NCBI GenBank assembly: GCA_022419385.1
Contig: JAJUBI010000003.1
Span: forward strand, 1 to 64,000
DNA: 64,000 nt
Direction of reading: 5' to 3'
DNA from: Paraconiothyrium sp. Pb-2020
Taxonomy: Eukaryota > Ascomycota > Dothideomycetes > Pleosporales > Didymosphaeriaceae
Made by a program: the position numbers and the translations under genes. The notes under the pieces were generated by a model. The model was not told the origin of the DNA. It saw only the letters and a list, made by a program, of their open reading frames with translations, and searched no databases. Below, piece by piece: positions 33,186 to 44,702 of the stretch. Position 1 is the stretch's first letter, and each line of letters opens with the position of its first letter.

Positions 33186-35100
33186 ATGCACATGTTCGCG
33201 TCCGCATTGCTGGCGGCGGCAATGGCTGCGCACGCTGTCCTCGCGTCGCCCATTCAAGCGCGCTCTCCCTATGCCGTCAAGGAGACGCACTTTGCGCCGC
33301 GCGAGTGGACCAGGCTCGACCGTGCCAATGGCAAGAAACTGCTTCAGTTGCAGATCGGTCTCAAGCAGGGCAACATGGACGGGCTACTCGAGCATCTCAA
33401 CCAAGGTAGGCGACACTGCGCCAACGACCAACGATCCCAATGGCTGACCGTTGATAGTCTCCGACCCGGATCACGCGCGCTACGGAGCCCACTTGAGCGC
33501 CGACGAGGTCGACGACCTTGTTCGACCCGCCAAAGAGACTTGCGACCAGGTCGAGGAGTGGTTGCGTGACGCCGGCGTGAGCGACGTGAGCTACAACACG
33601 GCCAAGGATTGGATCACCGTCAATCTTCCCCTTGACTTTGTGGAGAAGCTCCTCGACACCGAGTATCACAATTACAAGCACGAGGACGGCTCCATCGTCT
33701 CCCGCACGACTCACTGGTCCCTCCCTCGCCATCTGCACGGCCACATTGACGTCATTCAGCCGACGACTTCTTTCTTCCGTGGAGCGGCCAACGCTGCCAC
33801 CTATGTCAAGACCATTGACAACCTACACGAGGAGGCTGCCAGTCTGACCTTCGCAAACGGACAGTACGGCGCCAGTGATGTCTCAAAAGTGTGCAATGTC
33901 ACCTCCGTGACTCCAGAATGCTTCCAAACGCTCTACAAGACAAAGGGCTACAAGACCCGGGCTTCGGACAAGAACAGCATTGGTTTCACCAACTACCTCG
34001 AGGAAGTGCCCATCCGGCCCGACACCGAGCTGTTTTTGAAAAAGTACCGTCCCGAGGCCGTGAGTTCAGCCAAGGACTTCAAGACCTACTCCATCGCCGG
34101 TGGTCCTCTCAACGACGGACCTTTGACCGCGCAAGAGCTTGAAGACGACAAGAGCCACGAAGCCAATCTTGATGTTCAAGCCATCGCCGGCATCAGCTGG
34201 AAGACTCCCATTGTTAGCTACTCGACCGGTGGCAGGCCTCCCTTCGTTCCAGATCTTACTGTGACTGAGAACGACAACGAGCCGTATCTCGTCTGGGTGA
34301 ACTGGCTTTTGCAGCAGCGGTCGATCCCCAAGATCATCAGCACCTCGTACGGCGAGCCCGAGCAGAGCGTACCTCGCAGCTATGCCGAGCGCGTGTGCAA
34401 GCAGTTTGCAGCAGTCGGAGCCCGTGGCACCACTCTGTTCTTTTCCTCCGGGGATAGGGGCCTCGGTGGAACCGACAAGTGCTACACCAACGACGGCAAG
34501 AACACCTACAAGTTCCTTCCCGCCTTCCCTGCGTCCTGCCCGTACGTCACCGCCGTCGGCGCAACGAAGAACTTCGAGCCCGAAGAGTCCGCTTACCGTG
34601 CTGGCCGCAACGCCTCCGACGGCTTCCACGACCTGTACTCGAGCGGCAGCGGCTTCAGCGACTACTTCAAGCAACCGACGTGGCAAAAGGACGCCGTCCC
34701 TGCCTACGTCAAGAGCATCGGGGACCTCTACAAGGGCCTGTACAACCCGCGCGGCCGCGGCTATCCCGACCTCGCCGCCCAGGGTCTCTACTTTGCCTAC
34801 TTCTGGAACGGCACCGAGGGCACCATAAGCGGTACCTCGGCGTCCACACCGCTCACCGCTGGGATATTCGCCCTCGTCAACGACGCGCTGATTGCGTCTG
34901 GCAAGCCTACTCTGGGCTATCTCAATCCGTGGCTGTACAAGAAGGGATACAAAGGACTTACTGACATTACCATAGGTTTCAGCTACGGCTGCAATGTGCA
35001 GGGTTTCCCGGTGACGAAGGGGTGGGATCCGATCACCGGTTTTGGCACGCCCATCTTCCCCGAGCTTGTCAAGCTTGCGGGAGGACATACTGGCTACTGA
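33186..35100 (+). CDS. Secreted sedolisin (S53, tripeptidyl-peptidase type)
   Basis: Two exons, 33186-33405 and 33458-35100, 620 residues; the 52-nt intron (GTAGGC...TGATAG) lies in the prodomain. A signal peptide (about 1-20) is followed by a pro-kumamolisin activation domain (about 30-180, with DHARYGAHLSADEV) and the subtilisin-like S53 domain. Catalytic residues are Glu308 and Asp312 in SHEANLDVQ, the oxyanion Asp406 in SSGDRG, and Ser534 in SGTSAS. The C-terminal calcium site appears as TDITIG and GWDPITGFGTP. S53 enzymes of this type remove tripeptides or cleave proteins at acidic pH outside the cell. Everything expected is present, so activity is likely. Whether it is an exo- or endo-peptidase cannot be told from sequence. 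Confidence 0.95.
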
Positions 35101-37779
35101 GTTTGAAGTTGGATGTGGGATGTGGACTCGTTGCCGTTGTGTGTCCTAGTTGCCACTTAATTGAAATCAATAATATCCGTTCGTGAACCTCGTTATTATC
35201 ACCTGCCTCGACGTAATCATGATGATACGATTCAATACGCAGCTAACCCTAAGATTATCATAGTCCATCTCTGCGACTGTGCGCATGTCCTCGAAAATAC
35301 AAACCTGTTGATCAAATATTTTTCTTTCCCCAGCCACGTTTTCCTCCGCTTCAGTCAATCTGCGACAGCCATTCACAGAATATTGTCAAAACCATGCACC
35401 AAATCGCCCATGTTCATTGTCTCATAACGTTTCTCCGACAGAAGATTGCCGCACACAATGCCTAGCTCCTCTTGACTGAGGCCCAGTTTTCCATTAACCC
35501 AGCACACTGGCAAGGAAGCGGCCTAGCCGCTTCCTCATGTTGCGGGGAGTTATTACTTGTTCGACGAGGGGGTTGGTATAGCTAAGAGCAAACACGGGGG
35601 TCTTGGGCGCGGGTCTTCAGTTACGCCACAGCCGCGCTAGTCTGATAGTGAAGGAAGGGGAAGATGGGAATGGGCGGCGTGGAGAGGGTCTCAGCGTGTA
35701 AGAGAAGGTTGGTCATGAGGTGCGAAGGTTTAGGAATGGGATGTAGCCATCGGAAGGGAGGTGGGTATGCCGAAGATCAGAGCGAGGGGTTAGGTACATG
35801 ATTTCGTTGCATGATAATGTTGATCCCGGTTTACCCGAGAGGTATAGTGATGCTATTGCTGAACGATCCAGATACAGTATCAGATCCTCAGGCTTAGAGC
35901 AAATATCTCGAATAAGTCAATAAGATTTGGCCTCGATGAGAGTAACTTGTATCTTATCAATGACTTTTTTTTATAGAGAACTTGATGATATAGCTTATGT
36001 TGCAGATTCTAATAATCTACTAGGCTTATATGTACAGGATAATTGCCCTGGAAGACACGTTGAGTGAGGATATATGAAGGGAGTCTGTTACTGGAGGTAG
36101 TGAGTGTTTATCTATCATTTTAATGGCCCCCTTGGCAGAGTTGAGAACAACTATAGTTCCGTTATCAACTTTTAGGAAAATATCGATCCATAGATCTTGG
36201 CAGGTTGATTGAATGACTCGAGCGTTTGCGGTCCATAGGTGCTTCCTTCGTCCGGTTGATTGGCTTGGACATCATATGGAAATTTTCGATGAATGGTCAG
36301 CTGGATAGCCCTAGAGATAATTAGTTGCTGCACTAGCCATAGCATCGCACGATGAAAGCTTATTTCGCTACTAGGCGGCACATTCTTGGCCCGTTGATCG
36401 GGTAAGGGGTGGTGGATCCATAGCAATAGCAAAATAGCTAACGGGCGGAAGAATCAGAAAGGAAGCCCTGTTTACATTGGAAAACCTATTGGAAGGGAAG
36501 AGTTACAAAGTCAATGTGCGACCTGCTGGTATGCCATGACCTCTGGTCTACGTTATACATACAAGCCAGCGCAGGGGTGAGAGACATGATATGTGGTAAG
36601 AATTCAACGCAAGAATAGACAAGTCACTAAGCTCCCAAAATCGCAAGGGACATGCGGTACGGCGGTGTATAAGCAGACAGCCTAAAAAAGGCACATCGAA
36701 TCGTTCCTTCCGGATTATCATGTTGCCATGTGGGAGGACCGGGCATCATCTTGGTGGATCGGGTGACATGAGAAGCTGTATATAGGTGTTGTACAAGTAC
36801 GCCACGGGCGTCGTATCATCCAGCACCAGCCAAGAGCTAAGATGGTTTTGGCCCTTTTCACAAATTGGACTGAAACATGGTGTTCTTGTACGACATTTGG
36901 ACATTCCTGCTGCTTTGAAATTATCGTTTGGGAACCTAATTAAGCGGAGAACTACCGCCATGGTGGATCACATGGATCGCCGTAACCCGCTTCCTACTTC
37001 AAATACACCCACAGCATCTCATCATTCGTATTTTCTATCTCGTTTGGAAGACGCGAGTGGTCTTTCAAATCAAGGAATAGAAGCACAAGCGCATCCACGT
37101 CTTCAGAAGGTGAGATAGACGTAGCGTTAGTAGTAGGTGGGAGTCAGAGAATCAGCCGAGGCGACGTAGCCATACCTTTCACATGTTTCGAGGGGCCAGC
37201 ACTACTTCGACATAGGCATGGGTGACTGTAGACGATGCTGTCTGTTGACCTGCATTATGATGTCATCAATGTTAGCATGCCGAATGTCTGTGAGGTAGTT
37301 CGTGGGAGGTGATGTCGATTAGCCCAAGAGATTCGTCGACGCGATCCATCGCAAACAATGTCGGCTTGCGATGGGCTGATAAAAAGAAATCATCAGTGAC
37401 TGCGTTTGAGGGGCATGTGAGTTCTCATGTCGCCCACTTTAACGCCAACGCAATCAGACGATTATTGCTGCTTCAAATGGACTTGTCCTATCGTGGAGCT
37501 AGCTCATCGTTTTACTAGTCTGCGCCTGCAAGTATTCATGGGGCCGATGGCCTCTTATGAGTCACCACGATTGCACATCAGGTACGGAATAATAGGTAGA
37601 AGGTGGAGTAGGTTATCATTCTTTCTTATACTATCTAGCCTCAACATTTGTTCGAAGATGAGGGAAACCCCAAATAGGACAAAACCTCATCGAGACAGAT
37701 ATTTGGAGGGTGCTTGCAGGATATTAATATCATGATACTGGATCCAGATGTTTGGAGGGAATCCATACCGGAATGGTGC
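35101..37779. other. 2.7-kb gene-poor region
   Basis: No supported gene. Frames of 60-110 codons (for example 36172-36432 minus and 36786-37118 plus) show no recognisable motifs. AT-rich patches near 35930-36010 suggest old repeat material. No terminal repeats or RNA genes were found by eye. Confidence 0.45.
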
Positions 37780-37971
37780 CTAAGCAGCACAAACACAGGT
37801 GTTGAGGCAGGTCGTTCCGCTCTCGCAGAAGATCTTGTTTCCGTCGCACTTGCAGTAGGTCTTCTCGCAGATGTTCGTATCGCTCAAGCCAGCCTGGCAC
37901 TTGACGTGCGTAGCGTAGGTGGTCCACATCATAGTGGAGAGGAGGGCGGCGAGTGCAAGCTTGAACTGCAT
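37780..37971 (-). CDS. Small secreted cysteine-rich protein (effector-like)
   Basis: Sixty-three residues with a signal peptide (about 1-20, ending TYA) and a 43-residue mature part holding eight cysteines at 25, 35, 40, 42, 49, 55, 59 and 61. The even number and dense spacing (C-x9-C-x4-C-x-C-x6-C-x5-C-x3-C-x-C) suggest four disulfides. It is intronless and ends in CVCAA. A TATA-like element and a pyrimidine-rich leader with CAACAC before the ATG support expression. Such proteins in plant-associated fungi are often apoplastic effectors or antimicrobial peptides; which applies here is unknown, and I recognise no named family. A longer overlapping frame (37730-38128) in another phase looks like a shadow. 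Confidence 0.75.
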   Translation of the reverse strand: MQFKLALAALLSTMMWTTYATHVKCQAGLSDTNICEKTYCKCDGNKIFCESGTTCLNTCVCAA

Positions 37972-38066
37972 AGTGTTGGAAGAGGGGTTGATTGATTGTC
38001 TTGTAGTTGTGGGATATGGTAGAGTGTGTTTGGGATGGTGAGGAGAGAATGGTGAGGTCTTCTCGA

Positions 38067-38076
38067 TACTTATACT
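38067..38076 (-). promoter_or_regulatory. TATA-like element of the small cysteine-rich gene
   Basis: On the minus strand the sequence AGTATAAGTA lies about 100 bases upstream of the ATG at 37971 and is followed by a C/T- and A-rich leader (CATCCCAAACACACTCTACC). This is a common fungal promoter layout. Confidence 0.5.
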
Positions 38077-41000
38077 TCATTTCCTTCAGGCCTTCCACAT
38101 CTTGCCATGACTTCATCGTCATTACCATAGATCTGGGGGCCGCTACAGCACAGTGACATCTCCTTCGTGTAGTCCGTTGTCGGGTTCTACAGGGGCAACA
38201 CTCCTTCTCTCAGATCCAGCGGTTGACATGTACGCGCAGGCCTATCTCACCGTCGTCTCGCCGATACCCGATACCTCACAATTTTAGTTTTTCCAGCGGG
38301 GAAGGCAAAGTGTTACAACCCCGAACGGAGAAACTGAATACCGCATCCTTCGTACCTGAGAAAGCTGATCTGTAGCTGACAGAAGTTAGTGTACACGAAA
38401 TATGTCAGTCATGTGCATGCGTTTCCGTGACAAGGTCAGGCCTTTTGCATCGGTAGTTCAAATTTTCTATGATGACTCGGGATGCGGGATGGTCATAGAC
38501 GCAGTTTGCAGCCATCGGAAGTGCTTTACGCTCAGCCGAATCAATAAAAGATTGTTAGACTACCGCCTCGATTTGGGGAACAGAGCGACTGCTTTGATGT
38601 CGCTGGCAACAGACAGCAAAGACTTGGACAAGCGGTGAGGCATGGTAGGACGATTTAGAAACCCAGGTGAGATCTTTCGAATAATTCCAGATGTAGTGCA
38701 AGGCCTCTTGGCCCCCGCATGAATGCAGCCGCTTCAATATAAGGATTACGCTAGAAACAAGATTTCGCCGAGCAATGCTTGTGTGACAAGGGCCTGATCG
38801 GCGCGGGGAACATAACCTGGAGATCCGGACGCCTACCTCGGCGCCCCGCAGGGTCCTGCTACAATGTTTCCATCTAATTTTGTACTTTCTCTATCGAACT
38901 TGTAGCAGACTTTAGGTGCGCATATAGCTCATGCAAAGCAGTTAGATCCATCTCAAGTTAATGATAATAGTCTAAAACATTTCAGCTTAGGTGTTCACCT
39001 CGCTCAAAGGCAAGATCTTCGTCTATGGTTGGCCTAATATTGTGGCTATGGATCGCCATTGATTTAATCGTAAACTAGTCCCAAACCAAAATGTCTTTAA
39101 GCCGCTACTTAGACCTCATTCTACATACCCGAATCACGCTACAAGCGTTTCATACTGAATCCGCGGCGGATGCCTGGACAACGATCCGCTAGGCCCAGAA
39201 GGCCCGAATTCAGCCCGCTTGGGCCCCTACATTACATTACCAGGAGGCGTTGGCCTTGCAAGCTATGCAGGTCGGTAGTTTCGGCCAGAAGCGATGCCCC
39301 CAATGATCACTCTGCTGCGCAGGGAGATCGTGCAACCTCCTCAACCATGCATGAAGCTAGGTATTCCGCTTCTACAGCCGGGTCTAATGCCTAGCAATCA
39401 AGAAGCTTGAACCAACCTGACCTAACGATCAATGCGACCTTGTGTGACGCTATGTCAATTTGTGTAACAGGGATTCACATTGCGGTGAGCCATTAAAATA
39501 TCCCCAACACTTATTCTGGGCTAGTTTACGCTGATACTCGCATATAGCCGCATTTTTCCCAGAGTTGCGGCTCGTGCCTCGTGAGCCACACCCGATAGCT
39601 TTTGTGCGCTGCGGCTTCTACCGAGAGACCTGATTCGTCCACACACTGATCTGTCACTCAGAGGTGTTCGTTCGTTGATTTAGGCGAGTTCACGCAGATA
39701 CTTGTAGATCTAGAACGCTCCTACGATGCTACAGCTCTCCATTCGCGAGTCCTCGTCCTGTTACTGAGCTCCAAGCGCCCACATAACCGATGACCCGTTT
39801 CGCGTCCTGTTAATCTCTTTCGCCTCCTCACTCCTGAAGGAGTCATCTCCTTGAATACGTGAGTAATTATATAGCGTAAGACGCGTATGGCCAATGCGTG
39901 CGACTAATTCTTTCGAAGCTTGCACCACAGCATGCATACTAGTATCCAGTCAGTGTCATTCATTCACAACACAGGTCATGCATCGCCCGCCCGGCTGAAA
40001 TTTGTCGACAGCATAAAATTCTCTAATGCATAGCCACGTTCGGACATTCTAGGGATTCTAGGCCGTCGCTCTCTGCGGAATCCTTCTAATGCGGCTGGTA
40101 TATCCTGAAATCCAACAGACATGCAAGCGTAGCCAAAACTATCTCCGGAACTTCGAACGCAACTACGAGAATGGAGGAGATCCGGATCTTGAAATTTCCT
40201 TCCTCTTGAGATTTTCAAGCGATATTTGTTATCTCTCACACGCTCTAGTTCAGCATCTCCAACACCTCGTTGTCGTAATTAGGTCAGTGACCTAGTATGC
40301 TGATGTCTTCGTTGGAAAAACTCTCTGCAGTCGGAGTCATCAATGGCACCTGCGAGATTTGCCATCTCTGATTCCATAGGTTCGGTTTCTATATTCTGTG
40401 CGCGGTTTCTGCAGGTCCAGGCCAGTGTAGCCCTGAAGTTTGATCAATAGAAGATCAACGAATTGGAGGTATCGTGTGATCCGCATTTCATCAACCTTGT
40501 CGGTGACCCGAAGCACCGGATATTGGTTGCGAGGATAGTCCTAGTCCATAACTACATGCTCATGTCTCATAACGCTATTGGTAAATGATCTGATCCCCAT
40601 CTCATGTCCACCTATGGATGTCGTGTAATGCCGAGGGAGGATTCCCGCGAGGTTAATACACTTCATAGTCAGAACAAATAGATCAAAGCCTTCTCTGGAA
40701 ACACAAACCCGGTACAAAGACGAGGTACTCTTGATGTACCATCAAGGTAGACGCTTTGACCAAACATGGGCAACAGATGTGTGCTTCTACTTCCCTTGTG
40801 TTCGTTGAGAGAGTGGCCTTTGAGAATGGTGTCCCACATGGCTATTATATTTAAGATTTCGAAGATAAGGTTTCTCAAACGTCCGGAATTGCAGCGTAAC
40901 GAGACGCTTCCATCAATCCGACATCCGCACGCTACCTACAGTACATACAACAGTCTATGAGATCTATTATGACACGCTATGCTTCTTTCTCTGTTAGACT

Positions 41001-42007
41001 CCGGGTTGCGGAAAAGACTATACTGGTGCGAAACGCGACTAGCCGTTCTGGAGGCTAATAGACACGATCTAGGTTTTCTACCATAGTTTATAGGAGAGCT
41101 ATAAGGCCATTTTGGATGTACAACTGCGAATTCGTGTTGTGGAGAAATTCATGAAAAGCGCGAATAGGACACAAGCAAACAGTCCGCAAGCGGAATCTGC
41201 TAGAGCTTTGTATTCGAGTAGGGCGTGATGTCGTACATCGACTCAGAGGCCGCGAAATGGTCGCGATGAGACATCTACACTCAAGCGTACTTTTCCTGTC
41301 CCAGATAAAATGATTTCAGTGTTTGTGGATATCTGTTTCACTGAGTTGCACCTCTCTGCGTGCGCAAGTGTCTTCAAGCCACTTCACATGTCAGACAAGC
41401 TCCAAAGCACGACGAATCTGAAGTCGAAAATGTCGAACGGATAGCCGTTGTTACATCCCCACGTCGTGGAAAATTCTCCGATCGGCAGGGTCCCGCGGCC
41501 CCACACGTTTGACATTTCTGACGTCTCGGACGTTTCCATGGCGCGGCTCTCCCAGCACCACCACACCGCATCCGGAAATGTGATGAACGATCGTCGACGC
41601 CTAATAGCGTGCGACCTTCCGCGCATCGTTCCCAAAGTACACTTGCATGTCTATTTCTCGTCTGGGAAGATGTCACAAGGAAATGCGGCATCATGCGTGC
41701 TTGATCGCCTGTCTAACTGCGTGCTGGGTGGACCGTGATGCTTGATCGCCTCTCGAGGGGTGCTGGATGGGGATGCCGAAGCCAAGGAGAAGGGATTGAG
41801 AAGGCATGGAGACGCCGAAGTAGGGCCCTTTTCTTGGTGTTTATGCGAGTATAAAGATGGGCATGGGAGAGGAGTTGTGGTTTCTGCATCCTACCATTCG
41901 CCTTGTTTTCTCGTCGCATATTCTGTCTTTTATCAGTATACTGCTGTGCGGTACTCTGCTTCACTCATTGATTTTATACTTATAATAATCTTCTACGCAT
42001 TGTCGAG
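38077..42007. other. 3.9-kb gene-poor region
   Basis: No supported gene over 3.9 kb. Frames up to 106 codons occur (for example 41374-41694 minus) without family motifs. AT-rich patches alternate with normal composition, suggesting fragmentary old repeats. The right end holds the promoter of the repeat-protein gene, with TTTTATACTTATAATAATC about 45 bases before its ATG. Confidence 0.45.
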
Positions 42008-42904
42008 ATGAGGTTCTCCGTCTCTGCTGCTGCCGTCCTTGCAGTAATTCCTCTCGTTGTGGGTGCGCCTTTGGTACGTCTCTCAGGCTCAAGATATGGG
42101 GTGTTGCAGTTACTCACACTTTGCAGCAAGGCAAACGTCAGGTGGACCAGCTTCTCCAAGGCGCAAACGGCGCAGTACAAGGTGCTGCCGGCACAACCGG
42201 AGATGTTGTTGGCGGAGTCACTGGCACGGCTGGCGATGTCGTTGATGGAGTCACTGGCGCTGCGGGCGATGTCGTTGACGGAGTCGGCAACACAACCGGC
42301 AGTGTCGTTGGGGGCGTCACAGATGCAGCTGGCGACGTTGTCGATGGAGTCACGGGCACCGCTGGCCAAGCCGTTGGAGACGTCACTGGTGCCGTGGGTA
42401 ATCTTGTTGGAGGTCTCACTGGCACCGTTGGCAATGCTGCCAATGATGTGAGCAACGCTGCAGGATCGGTAGCTCAAGGAGCAGGTGGGGTCCTCAGTGG
42501 GCTGCTGGGTCGCGACGTCAAGGAACTCAGCGATGTCGAGAAGCGACAGCTTGACAACCTCCTTGGTGGACTGACAAACACTGTCGGTGATCTTACTGGT
42601 AGCCTTCTCGGCGGCCTCACTGGAGGAAGTGGTGCAAACGCCGCAGCCGGAGGAGCTGCAGCTGGTGCTGGCACAGATGGCGCTGCATCGGGAGCATCGG
42701 ACGCCTCGGGCGCAACTGGTGGAGCCGGTGGTCTTCTCGGCGGCTTGACGGTCAGTTTTATGTTGATTTAACATGACAAGACGCGTGCTGACAACCCTTT
42801 TGTAGGGCTCACTCACCGGATCTGGTGGGAACGCTGGCGCGGCACAACCCACTGGCGTTGCCACCGGTGCAAGTGCGGCATCAAATGCAAGCACAGTCTC
42901 TTAG
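42008..42904 (+). CDS. Secreted protein with nine 11-residue repeats
   Basis: Three exons: 42008-42073, 42127-42750 and 42806-42904, 262 residues; introns of 53 and 55 nt. Exon 1 is almost exactly the signal peptide (1-19, ending VVG). KRQ at 25-27 is a possible Kex2 site. Residues 44-142 are nine 11-mers of the type GTAGDVVDGVT, decaying towards the C-terminal copies. After a link with a second KRQ (ELSDVEKRQLDNLL) come further Gly/Leu-rich blocks (GGLTGSLLGGLT) and an Ala/Ser/Gly tail. The 11-residue period is that of amphipathic helices in LEA proteins and synucleins; a surface-coating, membrane-binding or wall-associated role is only a guess. No named family is recognised. A 304-codon antisense frame is a by-product of the repeat. 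Confidence 0.75.
42190..42486 (+). repeat. Nine in-frame 33-bp minisatellite units
   Basis: Coding repeat within the secreted protein gene, nine units of 33 bases each encoding one 11-mer. The first six are closely similar, the last three diverged. Such arrays change copy number readily between strains. Confidence 0.8.
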
Positions 42905-44702
42905 CGCTTCTTGTCTCAAGCTTATGACTTTTCGGGTGTAACACAAGATAAGCCAACAGACTCAAGGACATCTTTCCTTTTCATAATGTTATTCACGATA
43001 TGGCACGATACCCAAATTGATCATTATGGAATCAAAGAGAGGATACAGCAGCTTGGATGGTGTATGTAAACATTGGAAAAAGATGACATGCGTGCCACCT
43101 CTTGCGGTAGTTGATAGTTGAACAATGAAGAAGCTCATATTTTGCAATTCGACTGGAGTTTTTAGTCTCATCGAGACACACCTCTAGTGAAACCACTGTT
43201 AGGATAGATCTCAAGCAGCCATAGTGCTATGAGTTTGGCAAGACCAAGTCTTCGAGCAGAAACATAGCACTCGAGGCAATATACGTATTGATCAACATCA
43301 TGACCAAGAAGGTTACCGTACCGTATCCACAACTCATCGATTCGATTACCTGGAAGAACAAGGCGAGGAACCTTGTGATGCATAGGATGTGGATGCAGAG
43401 ATTGTTTCGGATCCAAAAACCATCAAGCCCATGAAGTCCATTTGTTTTGGGACGAAACCGCTGATTATCAGAGGCGTAGCCGTCACGCTATTACATACCT
43501 AGAGAAGATACAGGGTCTATCTCACCATTGTTCCCGTGAAGGGCTTAATCCAGATCTAGCAAGCAGCTACAAGGATGTGATCTTGATCGGGGAGGAGTTT
43601 TGCTGCATCATTTGCTGTATCATGAAGGCGACGTAGCATGGACAATAGATCCGGAGAGCCAGAGTTTAAGACTACAGTTTTCATTTTCAGTCATCCCGGT
43701 TCTACATCTGTGAACCGACATCTCAATCATTACAGCCTACTGAGGAATACCATGCCCACAAAACCGAGCTATCGGAGAACCCTTGTCAGACGCAAGATCA
43801 AGAAGAGCAAATCCAGGGCTCACGTGTGTCTGGCAAATACATGCGGCAGGGGATCGGAGACGGATAGTAACAAAGCCTGAATTTTTATTTGAAAGCGGGA
43901 AAGATTGGCTAGGTCAATATGTTTCAGGTAACCGTGTTACATTGGCGAAATAAGCTGCGTAAGATGTGCTTCGAGTGCACTCCCTTGGCAGCGCTTAGGG
44001 CCACGCACCAGTTCCAGCTACAACAAATGTAGGCCCGAGGCTTATGAGGTGGTTAATATCCGCGTTGGAGTCGACAACTGAGCGAATTATAAGTGGATAC
44101 ATGATCAAGGTTGATATCTGTCAGTCAGTGTGAAGCCGGCCCAATGATCATCATGACTCATTTGCCATCATAATCAGCAATTTCCGGCCATAGAGAAACC
44201 TGACGCGGCACAAGTTTCTACCATTCATTGGCCTACAGTATGTGTAGTTCCTTTTATTTAAGCTCTTTCTCGTCCATTGTGATATGAATGTTTTTCAGCC
44301 GCTTAAACTTCGCTTTGTCCAGCTTCTCTTGTCTTCCATAGCAGTGCTTGATTTTCGGCTATGCATACCAACACAAACAGAGGTATTGAACCTTGACTGT
44401 GCAACGCAAGTGTCCCTTATCATCTCATTTGGACCCCTAGGTACAATGATGAAGTTAATATTCACTCGCCGTTCCGAATCTAAGATGGGGAATTGCTTAT
44501 GCTATGCTTTATCGCGGCTTCTGATTTTGCTTTGAGCTTCAGAAATCTGTTATTCCTTGCTTGAAACTTGGAGGCTAATTCATGATAGGTACACTCAGTC
44601 AGCCTTGTGCAGAGAATGAGCAGCTGGTAGTCGCATGAGTTATCGATTCGTACAAGTACTCTATCACGGTTATTATTAGGGTTTGATAGAAAAGGAAAGA
44701 GA
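42905..44702. other. Gene-poor region downstream of the HET-ACP gene
   Basis: 1.8 kb without a supported gene. Frames up to 83 codons (43168-43416 minus, 44284-44535 plus) have no recognisable motif. No further PKS-type domain is visible beyond the ACP stop codon. Confidence 0.45.

Noticed and set aside
34066..35088. 340-codon antisense frame over the sedolisin gene
   Set aside because: GC-rich coding strand leaves the opposite strand open by chance; the sense frame has all catalytic motifs.
41980..42894. 304-codon antisense frame opposite the repeat protein gene
   Set aside because: It is produced by the 33-bp repeats and codon bias of the real gene; it lacks a signal, domain or splice logic, while the sense strand has a signal peptide and clean introns.
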